The position numbers and the translations under genes were made by a program. From Aureibaculum luteum (GTDB lineage Bacteria > Bacteroidota > Bacteroidia > Flavobacteriales > Flavobacteriaceae), in NCBI RefSeq assembly GCF_003449015.1, contig NZ_QRGD01000005.1:1-64000 (forward strand): a stretch of DNA of 64,000 bases. Reading direction: 5' to 3'. The notes beneath the pieces were generated by a model. That model saw only the letters and a list, made by a program, of their open reading frames with translations. It did not search any database and was not told the origin of the DNA. Positions 54,119 through 62,159 of this stretch are shown here, piece after piece (the first letter of the stretch is position 1; each line of letters opens with the position of its first letter).

Positions 54119-55693
54119 TTGAAAAAAATCTTATTTTTAATAGTATTTATCACAACCTTAGCTTTGGAGGCTCAGCAAAAGCGGATTGAAATATTACATG
54201 CTGACACTTCTATTGAAGATGATGAAAGATACCCTAACGGTACGGTTTTATTAGGAGATGTATTTATAGAGCATGAAGGTTTTACTTTAAGAAGTAAAAC
54301 AGCGGTACATTATAAGCTACAGAATATAATAAGAGCCTTTGGAAATGTTGTTTTGAATCAAGGTGACACACTAACACAAACTAGTGATTATGTGCAGTAT
54401 AATGGTAAGACAAAAAAAGCAAAATCATGGGGTAAGGTTGTACTAAACAATCAGGAAATGACTTTGATTACAGACACGTTAGACTTTGACCGAAAAAAGC
54501 AGCAATTGTTTTATAAAAGTGGTGCAACCATTAAAGATACTGCCAATGTTTTGGTCAGTGAAAAGGGAAATTATTATTTAAAAACCTCTAAATTTGAGGC
54601 ACTTTCTAATGTTATTCTCACCAACCCTGATTATGTGTTGGAATCTGACCATTTAGATTATTATACAAGTAATGGACAAGCATTTCTTTATGGACCCTCC
54701 ACCATTACTGGAGAAGACAACCACATTTATACCGAAAGTGGGTTTTATGATACTAAAAAAAATATTTCTCATTTTACTAAAAACTCAGTGCTCACCTACC
54801 AAAACAGGTCTATTACTGCAGATAGTTTATATTATGATAGGAATTTAGCCTTTGCCTCAGCCACCAATAATATAAAGATGTTAGACACATTAAATAATGC
54901 CGTAATTCGAGGTAATTATGGTGAGTTTTACCAAAAATTAGATTCCGCTTTTGTGATAAACAAAGCCGTTGCTATAACAGAAATTGAGAAAGATTCAATG
55001 TATGTACATGGCGATACATTGCTGGTAACTGGCAAACCTGAAAATAGAATAATTAGAGCTTATAATCGCGTAAAATTCTTCAAGAGTAATTTAAGTGGTA
55101 AGTGTGATTCAATTCATTCAGATCAAAAAACGGGACTCACCCAAATGTTTAGAAATCCTGTATTATGGTCGCAAGAAAGTCAAATTACTGGAGACACTAT
55201 TCACTTACTTTCAAATTCTGTAACAGAGCAATTAGACAGTTTAAAAATCTTACGTAATGCCTTTGTGATTCAAAAAGATTCTGCAGGGTATAATCAGATA
55301 AAAGGTAGGAATATATTAGGGAAATTTATTGACAATGATTTAGAAGATGTTAATGTTGTGGGTAACGCAGAAAGCATATTTTATGTTAGAGATGATGAAG
55401 ACAATCTTAATGGAATAGATAAAAGTACGTGTAGCTATATCAATTTTCAATTAAAAGATAAGAAAATCAAAAACATTACGTATTTCGTTAACCCTGAAGG
55501 AACTATTTATCCACCCTCTAAAATACCAAAAAGTGATCGTATTTTTCGTGGTTTTGTTTGGCGTGATAAAGAAAAACCAAAAAAAATGGAAGATATTTTT
55601 ATAAAGGATGATGATGTAATTAAAGTTAAAAAAGACGAACAACGTACTGTAAATTCGCTAGAACTTATCAATAAAGATAGTGGACAAAAATAG
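54119..55693 (+). CDS. OstA-like (LptA/LptD N-domain family) exported protein
   Basis: A 524-residue protein opening with a signal peptide directly after TTG 54119 (KKILFLIVFITTLALEAQ). No ATG fits, so TTG is the start. OstA-type beta-jellyroll repeats follow (IEILHADTSIEDDE, LLGDVFIEHEGFTLRSKTAVHY, IIRAFGNVVLNQGDTLTQ, later DSLYYDRNLAFASATNN). These match proteins that carry lipopolysaccharide across the periplasm. A -7 box TAGTTTTG lies at 54095-54102. The aminotransferase frame overlaps its 3' end, suggesting coupling. Confidence 0.85.
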   Translation: MKKILFLIVFITTLALEAQQKRIEILHADTSIEDDERYPNGTVLLGDVFIEHEGFTLRSKTAVHYKLQNIIRAFGNVVLNQGDTLTQTSDYVQYNGKTKKAKSWGKVVLNNQEMTLITDTLDFDRKKQQLFYKSGATIKDTANVLVSEKGNYYLKTSKFEALSNVILTNPDYVLESDHLDYYTSNGQAFLYGPSTITGEDNHIYTESGFYDTKKNISHFTKNSVLTYQNRSITADSLYYDRNLAFASATNNIKMLDTLNNAVIRGNYGEFYQKLDSAFVINKAVAITEIEKDSMYVHGDTLLVTGKPENRIIRAYNRVKFFKSNLSGKCDSIHSDQKTGLTQMFRNPVLWSQESQITGDTIHLLSNSVTEQLDSLKILRNAFVIQKDSAGYNQIKGRNILGKFIDNDLEDVNVVGNAESIFYVRDDEDNLNGIDKSTCSYINFQLKDKKIKNITYFVNPEGTIYPPSKIPKSDRIFRGFVWRDKEKPKKMEDIFIKDDDVIKVKKDEQRTVNSLELINKDSGQK

Positions 55694-55700
55694 TTACCGT

Positions 55701-56888
55701 ATGCAATCAGATTTTATAAAATACCAAGCTCAAACTTCTCCTCACCCATTAGCATTAGAAATATCGCATGCCGAAGGAACTTTTGTTTATGATACAAGGG
55801 GTAAAGAGTATCTCGATTTCATTGCAGGTGTTTCTGCCAATAGTTTAGGGCACAACCATCCTAAAGTCAAAAAAGCTATAATTGATCAGGTTAATGCCTA
55901 TACACATGTTATGGTTTATGGAGAGTTTGTTCAAAAACCAGCAGTTGAACTCTGTAAACATTTAGTAAATTTACTTCCTCAATCAAAACAATGGTCGGTA
56001 TATTTAACAAATTCAGGAACTGAGGCAACAGAAGGAGCATTAAAATTAGCTAAAAAATTTACGGGTAGAACAGAAATAATAGCCGCCAAAAATGCTTACC
56101 ATGGTAATACACAAGGTGCTATGAGTGTTTGCGGAAATGAGAATCAAAATAGAGCTTTTAGACCACTAGTTCCTGGCATTAAATTTATCACTTTTAATAA
56201 TGAAGAGGAGCTAAAAAAAATCACTTCAAAAACAGCAGCCGTACTCTTGGAAACCATTCAAGGTGGGGCTGGTTTCATTGTTCCAAAAAATGATTATTTA
56301 TTAAAAGTCAAAAAACGTTGTGAAGAGGTTGGTGCACTGTTAATACTCGACGAAATACAAACAGGTATTGGCAGAACGGGTACATTCTTTGGTTTTGAAA
56401 ATTACAACACCACTCCAGATATTATTATAACGGGGAAAGGTTTAGGTGGCGGCATGCCTATTGGAGCCTTTATTGCTCCTAATAACATGATGTCAATTCT
56501 AAAAGAAAACCCCAAATTAGGTCATATTACTACTTTTGGAGGGCATCCGGTAATAGCAGCTTCAGCCTTGGCGACAGTAAGGGAAATTAGCTCAACCAAC
56601 TTAATGGCCGAGACCTTAGAAAAGGAAAAGTTATTCAGAAAAAGATTACAACATACAGCAGTAAATGAAATTAGAGGTAAAGGATTACTATTAGCTTTAA
56701 TTGTTGACTCCCCGGAAATTGCCTCGCAAATTATCTTAAAATCGTTAGAGAAAGGTTTATTACTTTTTTGGCTACTATTTGAAGGGCGTGCTGTTAGAAT
56801 AACACCTCCTTTAAATATTACCAATGATGAAATAGAAAAAGGATGTGAAATTTTACTTAATGTAATTAATGAAGTTACGAAAAACTAA
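55701..56888 (+). CDS. Class III PLP-dependent aminotransferase
   Basis: A 395-residue aminotransferase from ATG 55701 (MQSDFIKYQAQTS); the frame also opens at GTG 55680 inside the previous gene. PLP-binding residues are seen in YLTNSGTEATEGALKLAKK and LILDEIQTGIGRTGTFFGFE. The Schiff-base lysine is in IIITGKGLGGGMPIGAF, followed by TTFGGHPVIAASA. The fold I group fits acetylornithine, ornithine or 4-aminobutyrate enzymes. The substrate cannot be told from sequence here. It converges on the antiporter gene with a 4-bp overlap. Confidence 0.9.
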   Translation: MQSDFIKYQAQTSPHPLALEISHAEGTFVYDTRGKEYLDFIAGVSANSLGHNHPKVKKAIIDQVNAYTHVMVYGEFVQKPAVELCKHLVNLLPQSKQWSVYLTNSGTEATEGALKLAKKFTGRTEIIAAKNAYHGNTQGAMSVCGNENQNRAFRPLVPGIKFITFNNEEELKKITSKTAAVLLETIQGGAGFIVPKNDYLLKVKKRCEEVGALLILDEIQTGIGRTGTFFGFENYNTTPDIIITGKGLGGGMPIGAFIAPNNMMSILKENPKLGHITTFGGHPVIAASALATVREISSTNLMAETLEKEKLFRKRLQHTAVNEIRGKGLLLALIVDSPEIASQIILKSLEKGLLLFWLLFEGRAVRITPPLNITNDEIEKGCEILLNVINEVTKN

Positions 56889-58228
56889 TGCTCAGTAGAA
56901 GGAAATCCGTTTTCCTTATCTTCTGAAACTTCGTTTTGCTTAGTGTCTTCATTACGTTCTTCTAAGGATTCTTGTTCGTTTAATACATCTTCCGCTTCAT
57001 TTCTTTGTTGTACTTCATCATCGATATCATCCAAAATAGTTCCAATTTTTTTCTTATCTTTTATCATTGCCCAAGTCATCAATAAGCTTGTTGCAATAAT
57101 TACAAATAGTAATATACCCGATTCAAAATTTTCTATCTGACCTTCTTTGGGTATGCTATAAAACAATAAAATAGTTATCAACCCTCTAGGTGCTATAAAT
57201 AACTGCGGAAAAATATCTTTACCTATAAATATTCTTAAAATAACGTAGCGAATTGCATAAATAGAGGCTATAATTAAAAGACTAATACCTACTACACTTA
57301 TACTAACTAAAGAAGATAAAACAATAGTAAGCCCAAAAATTACAAAGAAAAATGTACGTATTACAAAAGCTGTTTCTAATGTAATAATATGCAATTCATG
57401 ATATATTTGGTCAATTTTATCTTTCTCTAAAAATATTGCTGTTTTTCCAGGAAAGAATAATTTCACGTTTGCAATTACCAATCCAAAAATCAATATAATT
57501 ATTAATGAAGACAAATGGAATTTCTTACCAATAGCATAAAGTAAAAGCAATACCGCTATTAACAAGAAAAGTTTTGCTTGACTTTTAATTTTTTGAAAAA
57601 TTAAGATGATACCATAACTGGCCACAAGAGCAATAATAATGGTTAATACTGTAGTTAATGCAAATTCTCCTGCCCCAACAGCATGTTCCGGATCAAGACC
57701 TCCAATCATAAAATAAAACATCATAATTCCCATTATATCTGAGAAGGTACTTTCATATATATGAAATTCTTTCTTCTTATCTCCTAACCCACTTACACTT
57801 GGTATAATAATAGCACTAGATAGTATGGACAACGGAATTGCGTATAACCAAGCAGAGGTCATTGACATTCCATCAACTGCATAATGCAGTATAAGTGCAG
57901 CTACCCATGCTGATGCCACTAAACCAATCAAAGCTATTGCCATTGATTTTAAAATAGGTATTAGTTTCTCTCGTTTCAATTCTAATTCTAAGGCAGCTTC
58001 AAGAACAATCATAATTAACCCAATTGTGCCTAAAATTTCTAAGGAAGGTCTAAAATCTATTTCTTCTCCTACAAAATAATCCATTGCAAATTTTAAAACA
58101 ACACCTAATACTATGAGCATTAAAACCGAAGGAATATTTGTTTTTTTCGATAGTCCCGTAAACCAAAAAGATAAAATAATTATTACAGAAGCTCCAATGA
58201 TTAAATTATAAGAAGATAATATTTCCAT
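56885..58228 (-). CDS. Cation:proton antiporter (CPA family)
   Basis: A 447-residue protein with about twelve membrane helices, starting MEILSSYNLIIGASVIIILSFWF. It includes the family stretch ALELELKREKLIPILKSMAIALIG and the polar-interrupted helix STFSDIMGIMMFYFMIGG. A charged 55-residue cytoplasmic tail ends it. It probably exchanges Na+ or K+ for H+ across the inner membrane. Which ion is not predictable by eye. Divergent from the gene at 58589. Confidence 0.88.
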   Translation of the reverse strand: MEILSSYNLIIGASVIIILSFWFTGLSKKTNIPSVLMLIVLGVVLKFAMDYFVGEEIDFRPSLEILGTIGLIMIVLEAALELELKREKLIPILKSMAIALIGLVASAWVAALILHYAVDGMSMTSAWLYAIPLSILSSAIIIPSVSGLGDKKKEFHIYESTFSDIMGIMMFYFMIGGLDPEHAVGAGEFALTTVLTIIIALVASYGIILIFQKIKSQAKLFLLIAVLLLLYAIGKKFHLSSLIIILIFGLVIANVKLFFPGKTAIFLEKDKIDQIYHELHIITLETAFVIRTFFFVIFGLTIVLSSLVSISVVGISLLIIASIYAIRYVILRIFIGKDIFPQLFIAPRGLITILLFYSIPKEGQIENFESGILLFVIIATSLLMTWAMIKDKKKIGTILDDIDDEVQQRNEAEDVLNEQESLEERNEDTKQNEVSEDKENGFPSTEH

Positions 58229-58588
58229 GTAGAATTAGTTTGGTTTGGTTTAACTAGTTAAAAATACCATTTAAAATTTTATAATGTTATTTTTCATTGA
58301 TAATAACGGATATAAGTTACAATTTGTTTGAATCCTAGTAAAAAAAATACATGATTGATTAATCTACCTCCTAAAGAGCGTTCCTAAAAAGCTACTTTTA
58401 ATGAGAACATCATTAAAGAACACAGCTTAAACACTGGCGTTTATAAATATTAACGAAAAATTTTAAACTTAATGTTAAAACTGTTAAGATGTGCTAATAT
58501 TTAGTTAAAGTAAAAAATAACAGTAACAATTTGTCCTTCAAAAAGTCTATTAGGTATAACATAAAAATTAATCTAAAACATATTTATC
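58229..58588. other. 360-bp intergenic region without a visible feature
   Basis: AT-rich spacer between the divergent antiporter and small-protein genes. I see no frame above 30 codons, no T-tract hairpin and no full TTG-N19-TAnnTTTG promoter. It should hold at least two promoters of weaker match. Confidence 0.6.
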
Positions 58589-58936
58589 ATGAAAAAATTA
58601 AAATTAGTTTCTTTATCATTAGCATTATTTGTTGGATCTTTAACATATGCATCTAATGCAGAACCAGACACCAAATCAGAAATTAGAAGTCAAATTATTA
58701 GGCTATTAGATCAAAAGGAAGTCAACATTGATTCTGATCAATTAGTAGCAAATGTATCATTTATGCTAAATGAAAAATCAGAACTTGTCATCATTTCAGT
58801 TAGATCAAAAAATGATAAAAAAAATAATTCTATAATTGATACTTATATAAAAAAACACTTGAATTATAAAAAAGTAAAGGTGAATAAATTAAAAGTTGGT
58901 AAAGTTTATGAGATGCCTTTTAAAATGGTAAAATAA
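58589..58936 (+). CDS. Small exported protein of unknown function
   Basis: A 115-residue protein with signal peptide (MKKLKLVSLSLALFVGSLTYA) and a mature domain of about 90 residues. It has two beta strands and a basic C terminus (LVANVSFMLNEKSELVIISVRS; YKKVKVNKLKVGKVYEMPFKM). The strand pattern resembles the short TonB-C or 'energy transducer' fold, but no TonB anchor exists. A bidirectional terminator follows at 58957, so it is a single-gene unit. Confidence 0.7.
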   Translation: MKKLKLVSLSLALFVGSLTYASNAEPDTKSEIRSQIIRLLDQKEVNIDSDQLVANVSFMLNEKSELVIISVRSKNDKKNNSIIDTYIKKHLNYKKVKVNKLKVGKVYEMPFKMVK

Positions 58937-58948
58937 TAAGTAATACAT

Positions 58949-58992
58949 AAAAAAAAGAGACTGTCTTTAACTTAAAGACAGTCTCTTTTTTT
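58949..58992. terminator. Bidirectional terminator
   Basis: A 12-bp perfect stem GAGACTGTCTTT / AAAGACAGTCTC (58957-58968 with 58974-58985) has A residues to the left and T residues to the right. It serves the convergent genes at 58589 and 59009. Confidence 0.9.
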
Positions 58993-59008
58993 ATACAAAA
59001 CACATTAA

Positions 59009-59587
59009 TTATTCTTCAATTAATTTATCTAATAATTCTCTAATTGAATTACTGTTCCAATTGACAGCTCCATATTCTGACAATGCCACCTTTCCATTTT
59101 TATCTAAAATAAAAGTAGTTGGAATGGTTGACACTTCTAATTGCTTTGGTGCTTTTGACATTTGATTATATGTAGGGAAGTTATAATCATTCTTACCATA
59201 AAATTTCTCAACTTTCTCTTTATTATCTGTCGTTACAAATAAAAATGCCAATTTTTCATTATAATCTAAATACAGCTTATTTATCATGGGCATTTCTGCA
59301 ATACAAGGTGGACACCAAGTTGCCCAATAGTTAATAAAAACTACTTTACCTTTTAACGATTCCAAGTTTATATCGTTCGCTGAGACAATACCTTCGAATT
59401 TCAAATCATAAGTATCTACTGCCAGTCGCTTATCAATTTGCTCAACAGAAGGAGAAAATAGTAAGGTCTTTACATAGGTAACACCTTGGGTTAACTTTGC
59501 TCTTGTACCCAAACCAAATGGTGTGAAAAGAAATATAATAAATCCGAAAAATAGAATATTAGATATCGTTTTTTTGTTAAGTTTCAT
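59009..59587 (-). CDS. TlpA/ResA-type thiol-disulfide oxidoreductase
   Basis: A 192-residue membrane-anchored thioredoxin. One N-terminal helix (ISNILFFGFIIFLFTPFGL) places the domain in the periplasm. The active site is WATWCPPCIAEMP and the cis-proline turn is STIPTTFILDKNG. Such proteins reduce disulfides in cytochrome c maturation or other envelope proteins; the partner here is unknown. Length is typical. Confidence 0.93.
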   Translation of the reverse strand: MKLNKKTISNILFFGFIIFLFTPFGLGTRAKLTQGVTYVKTLLFSPSVEQIDKRLAVDTYDLKFEGIVSANDINLESLKGKVVFINYWATWCPPCIAEMPMINKLYLDYNEKLAFLFVTTDNKEKVEKFYGKNDYNFPTYNQMSKAPKQLEVSTIPTTFILDKNGKVALSEYGAVNWNSNSIRELLDKLIEE

Positions 59588-59628
59588 ATTACATTAGTAG
59601 TATAATTATTACAATCTTACAAAAATAA

Positions 59629-59660
59629 ATAAAAAAAAGGTGCAACAAATGTTACACCTT
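59629..59660 (-). terminator. Intrinsic terminator of the lipoprotein gene at 59687
   Basis: On the minus strand AAGGTGTAAC-ATTT-GTTGCACCTT (one G-U pair) is followed by eight T residues. It lies 27 bp past the stop. Confidence 0.88.
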
Positions 59661-59686
59661 AAATAACTTAAAACACTTGAATTGTT

Positions 59687-60583
59687 TTATCTGTTTACTG
59701 TCCCTGATGGGAAAGAAGCATTATCAAAAGTTAAATCATATGTTGCTGGTGCCGTTTCATTACCAGCAGTACCCAATAAAGGTTTTAATAAAAAAGGTGC
59801 AGGTGAATTATCTGGTGATGGTTCTACAGAAATTACTACCGTTCTTCCTCTAATATCTAATGGAAATGAGAATCCTGTCGGAGTGTTGCTAAAAAAATCT
59901 TCACCCGGAATTGGAGGACCTGCATTTTCAATTCCACTGAAAGAAGTTGCACTTCCTGCATTTTCATCTGCAACATCAAATGCCGTAAATGTCCCCGTAG
60001 ATAATGGACCTTGACCATCTACAACAACCCAACCTTCGTATTTCCAACCAGCTTCTAAGGTTGGCAATGTAAAAGCGGGTGAAGGTGGTGCTCCAGGTGT
60101 ACCAAACCAAATTCCACTTTCATCGTTACCATTATTATCTGCAGATTCATCCGTTGGAGATCTTAAAAAGAATTTCCCAGTTGGTGTAACTGTGGTAAAA
60201 TCACCAACTGTACACACTGAAACTGTTGCACTACTCCCTGAAAAATCTCCGACAACCAATTTAGTATCAGAAGGAGTTGCTGCCGCAGTACCTGTTTCTC
60301 CTGCAGGCTCTATACTTAATACAAATCTAGTTGCCGCATCTAATTCTTCGGCATCTATGGCAAAAGTTTGACCTAATGAAATGTCTGAAAAAGTTCCCGT
60401 ACTTACTGGAGCTCCATCAACTATAATCCATCCTTCATAAACGTAATCTGAGCCCAATTCTTCTAAACCGGTAACATTAATGGTTAAATTTTTTGTTGAA
60501 GGTGAAAAGTGGTTATCATCGTCACACGATGTAAATAGCAGTCCAAAAGCTGTAATAGCTAAAAATAAATTGTTTCTTGTCAT
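59687..60583 (-). CDS. Lipoprotein with internal duplication (anti-sigma-like repeat)
   Basis: A 298-residue protein with lipoprotein signal MTRNNLFLAITAFGLLFTSC, then DDDN. The mature part contains two copies of one unit: YVYEGWIIVDGAPVSTGTFSD (about 46) and WKYEGWVVVDGQGPLSTGTFT (about 178). Each is followed by a SIEP motif. The YEGWVVVDG...STGTF phrase resembles the extracytoplasmic part of RskA-like anti-sigma-K proteins and DUF4397-like sandwiches. The low-charge sequence suits a surface or periplasmic binding role. It lies downstream of the Crp/Fnr gene on the same strand, with a palindrome and a -7 box between them. Confidence 0.75.
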   Translation of the reverse strand: MTRNNLFLAITAFGLLFTSCDDDNHFSPSTKNLTINVTGLEELGSDYVYEGWIIVDGAPVSTGTFSDISLGQTFAIDAEELDAATRFVLSIEPAGETGTAAATPSDTKLVVGDFSGSSATVSVCTVGDFTTVTPTGKFFLRSPTDESADNNGNDESGIWFGTPGAPPSPAFTLPTLEAGWKYEGWVVVDGQGPLSTGTFTAFDVADENAGSATSFSGIENAGPPIPGEDFFSNTPTGFSFPLDIRGRTVVISVEPSPDNSPAPFLLKPLLGTAGNETAPATYDLTFDNASFPSGTVNR

Positions 60584-60664
60584 AATAAAGTTTTTTATGT
60601 GTTAGTAATAGTGTTTTTATTAGAATCAATTGAGAGACCAATAATTTGAGTAAAATTTATATGA

Positions 60665-60672
60665 CAAATATA
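60665..60672 (-). promoter_or_regulatory. -7 promoter element of the lipoprotein gene
   Basis: TATATTTG on the minus strand matches the Bacteroidota -7 box. No good TTG lies 19 nt upstream, which is typical of an activator-dependent promoter. The predicted transcript start is near 60659. Confidence 0.55.
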
Positions 60673-60693
60673 AAAGAGGTAGGTTTTATAAAA

Positions 60694-60709
60694 TGTTAGC
60701 TAGCTAACA
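60694..60709. promoter_or_regulatory. Perfect 16-bp palindrome, candidate Crp/Fnr-type operator
   Basis: TGTTAGCTAGCTAACA is a perfect palindrome with half-sites TGTTA-N6-TAACA, the same geometry as the CRP site TGTGA-N6-TCACA. Its centre lies about 42 bp upstream of the start predicted from the -7 box at 60665. That is the class II activator position. It begins right after the stop of the Crp/Fnr regulator gene. Confidence 0.6.
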
Positions 60710-61384
60710 CTACGCCACTTTTTTAAGAATGCGAATTTCTTTTTTATAAAAATCTAAGATTTTTGCATGTTTTAATTCGTTAAGTATAATATTAAGTGTA
60801 GGTCTAGACGTTCCAATTAATGAAGCAATATCTTTTTGGGTATAAGGATGTTTAATAATTTTATCACCAGTCTTTTCACAATCATATCCATAATCTTCAC
60901 ACAACTCATCTAAGAACTCTAACAGTCTAGTTTTCGTATCTTTAAATAGTAATAATTGAATTCTTCGTTCCAGCCTTTTTATACGTAATCCAATGAATTT
61001 ATAAATTTTAAAGCTTACGGAAACATTATCTCTCATCAGTTCAAAAAGTGTTTCTTTTGATATTGGACAAATTGATGTAGTATTATCAATAGATTGTGCA
61101 AATTCATTTCTTTTATCAATTCCTAAAATGGCTTTTTCTCCGAACATTTCTCCCTTAGTCAATATTGCTCTAACAATTTCTTCACCATCATCATTATATT
61201 GACCAATTTTAACTTTACCTTTATTAATCAAATAAATTTTATTGGCAGAATCTTGCTCAAAATAGATATAATCACTTTTTTTATAAGAACTAAATTTATG
61301 GTTTGAAGAATACTCCGAATATTTATGAGGACATAAAATTTTAAAAAGATTTACATCATCAAAAAACCACATATTAGTTTTCAT
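60710..61384 (-). CDS. Crp/Fnr-family transcriptional regulator
   Basis: A 224-residue regulator with a cyclic-nucleotide-binding-type beta-roll (YIYFEQDSANKIYLINKGKVKIGQ, then GEMFGEKAILG), a long dimerisation helix and a C-terminal winged helix (YTQKDIASLIGTSRPTLNIILNELKHAKIL). The FNR four-cysteine cluster is missing: cysteines are few and scattered. The usual cAMP arginine/serine pair is not present, so the effector is unknown. A Crp-type palindrome immediately downstream may be its site. Confidence 0.92.
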   Translation of the reverse strand: MKTNMWFFDDVNLFKILCPHKYSEYSSNHKFSSYKKSDYIYFEQDSANKIYLINKGKVKIGQYNDDGEEIVRAILTKGEMFGEKAILGIDKRNEFAQSIDNTTSICPISKETLFELMRDNVSVSFKIYKFIGLRIKRLERRIQLLLFKDTKTRLLEFLDELCEDYGYDCEKTGDKIIKHPYTQKDIASLIGTSRPTLNIILNELKHAKILDFYKKEIRILKKVA

Positions 61385-61450
61385 AGCTATATTGTTTTGG
61401 TTGATGATTAAGTCGATTGGTAGTCCTATTTCTTACAAAAAAATAAAAAA

Positions 61451-61762
61451 AGTAGGCTATAAGCCGGATTCTGTAATTCAGTTGAACTGAAATCCTTATC
61501 ATTTATCTACGTTATACATTACTGCATAACTTTAGCTGTTTACCCCTTGGAATTGGACGCGTACCCTTACCCTTTCGGGACTCCAATATACGTAACATTG
61601 CATCTCATAGAGTTTACCTGGTTTCACTACAGCCTAACTGTACTTGCTTTCTGTTGCACTTGTCCTTGGCTCACGCCAGACGGATGTTATCCGCTATGAT
61701 TCGCTGCGATGTCCGGACTTTCCTATTCCACCATAAGTGAAATCGATAAGGTAGCCTACTTT
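61451..61762 (-). ncRNA. rnpB: RNase P RNA (bacterial class A)
   Basis: On the minus strand the RNA starts AAAGTAGGCTACC, and its 3' end GGCTTATAGCCTACTT pairs with the 5' end. Family-specific core elements are present: GGAATAGGAAAGTCCGGACA near the 5' end, GGCGTGAGCCAAGGACAAGTG, and CAGAATCCGGCTTAT near the 3' end. This is the catalytic RNA that trims tRNA 5' leaders. Length of about 312 nt is usual. A -7 box (TATTTTTG, 61766-61773) lies just upstream, and a T run follows the 3' end. Confidence 0.95.
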
Positions 61763-61807
61763 CTGCAAAAATAGAACTAATAAAAATGTGAATCTATAAT
61801 TAATGGA

Positions 61808-61885
61808 TAAAAAAAATCCCACTCCTTAATTAAAAAGAGTGAGAAAATTGCTATGAAAAAGAAATATTACTGAACTATTGCTCAG
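61808..61885 (-). ncRNA. Small RNA candidate, copy B
   Basis: On the minus strand a TATATTTG -7 box (61891-61898) is followed about 6 nt later by a 5' hairpin CTGAGC-AATA-GTTCAG (61870-61885). A conserved core then comes (61843-61864 on +, identical to copy A at 62043-62064). A T-tracted terminator hairpin with CTCACTC/GAGTGGG arms ends it. The predicted transcript is about 78 nt. No -33 TTG is seen. The same order of parts in copy A, 200 bp away, is the main support. Confidence 0.65.
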
Positions 61886-62015
61886 CAATACAAATATATA
61901 AACGTGGTCTCTATAATATTATTGTAACGTATAAGTAATTAATGATAAAATAAATAAAACGAAGTGTAACTAATTAAAAAACAACACGTTATTAAATGTT
62001 AAAAATTTGTTACAT

Positions 62016-62089
62016 AAAAAAACCCACTCTAAATTAGAGTGGGAAAATTGCTATGAAAAAGAAAAAGTGTTGAATTTTACAATTCAACA
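62016..62089 (-). ncRNA. Small RNA candidate, copy A
   Basis: The minus strand has CTG-N19-TATATTTG (one mismatch from the promoter consensus; -7 at 62093-62100). A 5' hairpin TGTTGAATT-GTAA-AATTCAACA (62068-62089) comes next. The 22-nt core shared with copy B follows (62043-62064 on +), then the terminator CCCACTCT-AATTT-AGAGTGGG with seven T residues. The predicted transcript is about 74 nt. It lies between dnaJ and rnpB on the same strand. Confidence 0.7.
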
Positions 62090-62159
62090 GGGCAAATATA
62101 TAAATTTTATTACTAAAAACAGTAAAAAATTATCAATAAATGATTAATTCATACCTGTA

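Noticed and set aside
59682-60014. Plus-strand 110-residue frame over the lipoprotein gene
   Set aside because: It is a shadow of the minus-strand lipoprotein gene, with no start region, no domain and an antisense codon pattern.
62053-62073. Tiny + strand frames MKKKKC and MKKKYY (61853 and 62053) in the two repeats, as possible leader peptides
   Set aside because: They lie inside the conserved core of units whose promoters and terminators point to the minus strand, and the peptides differ in their last codons with no upstream promoter on the plus strand.
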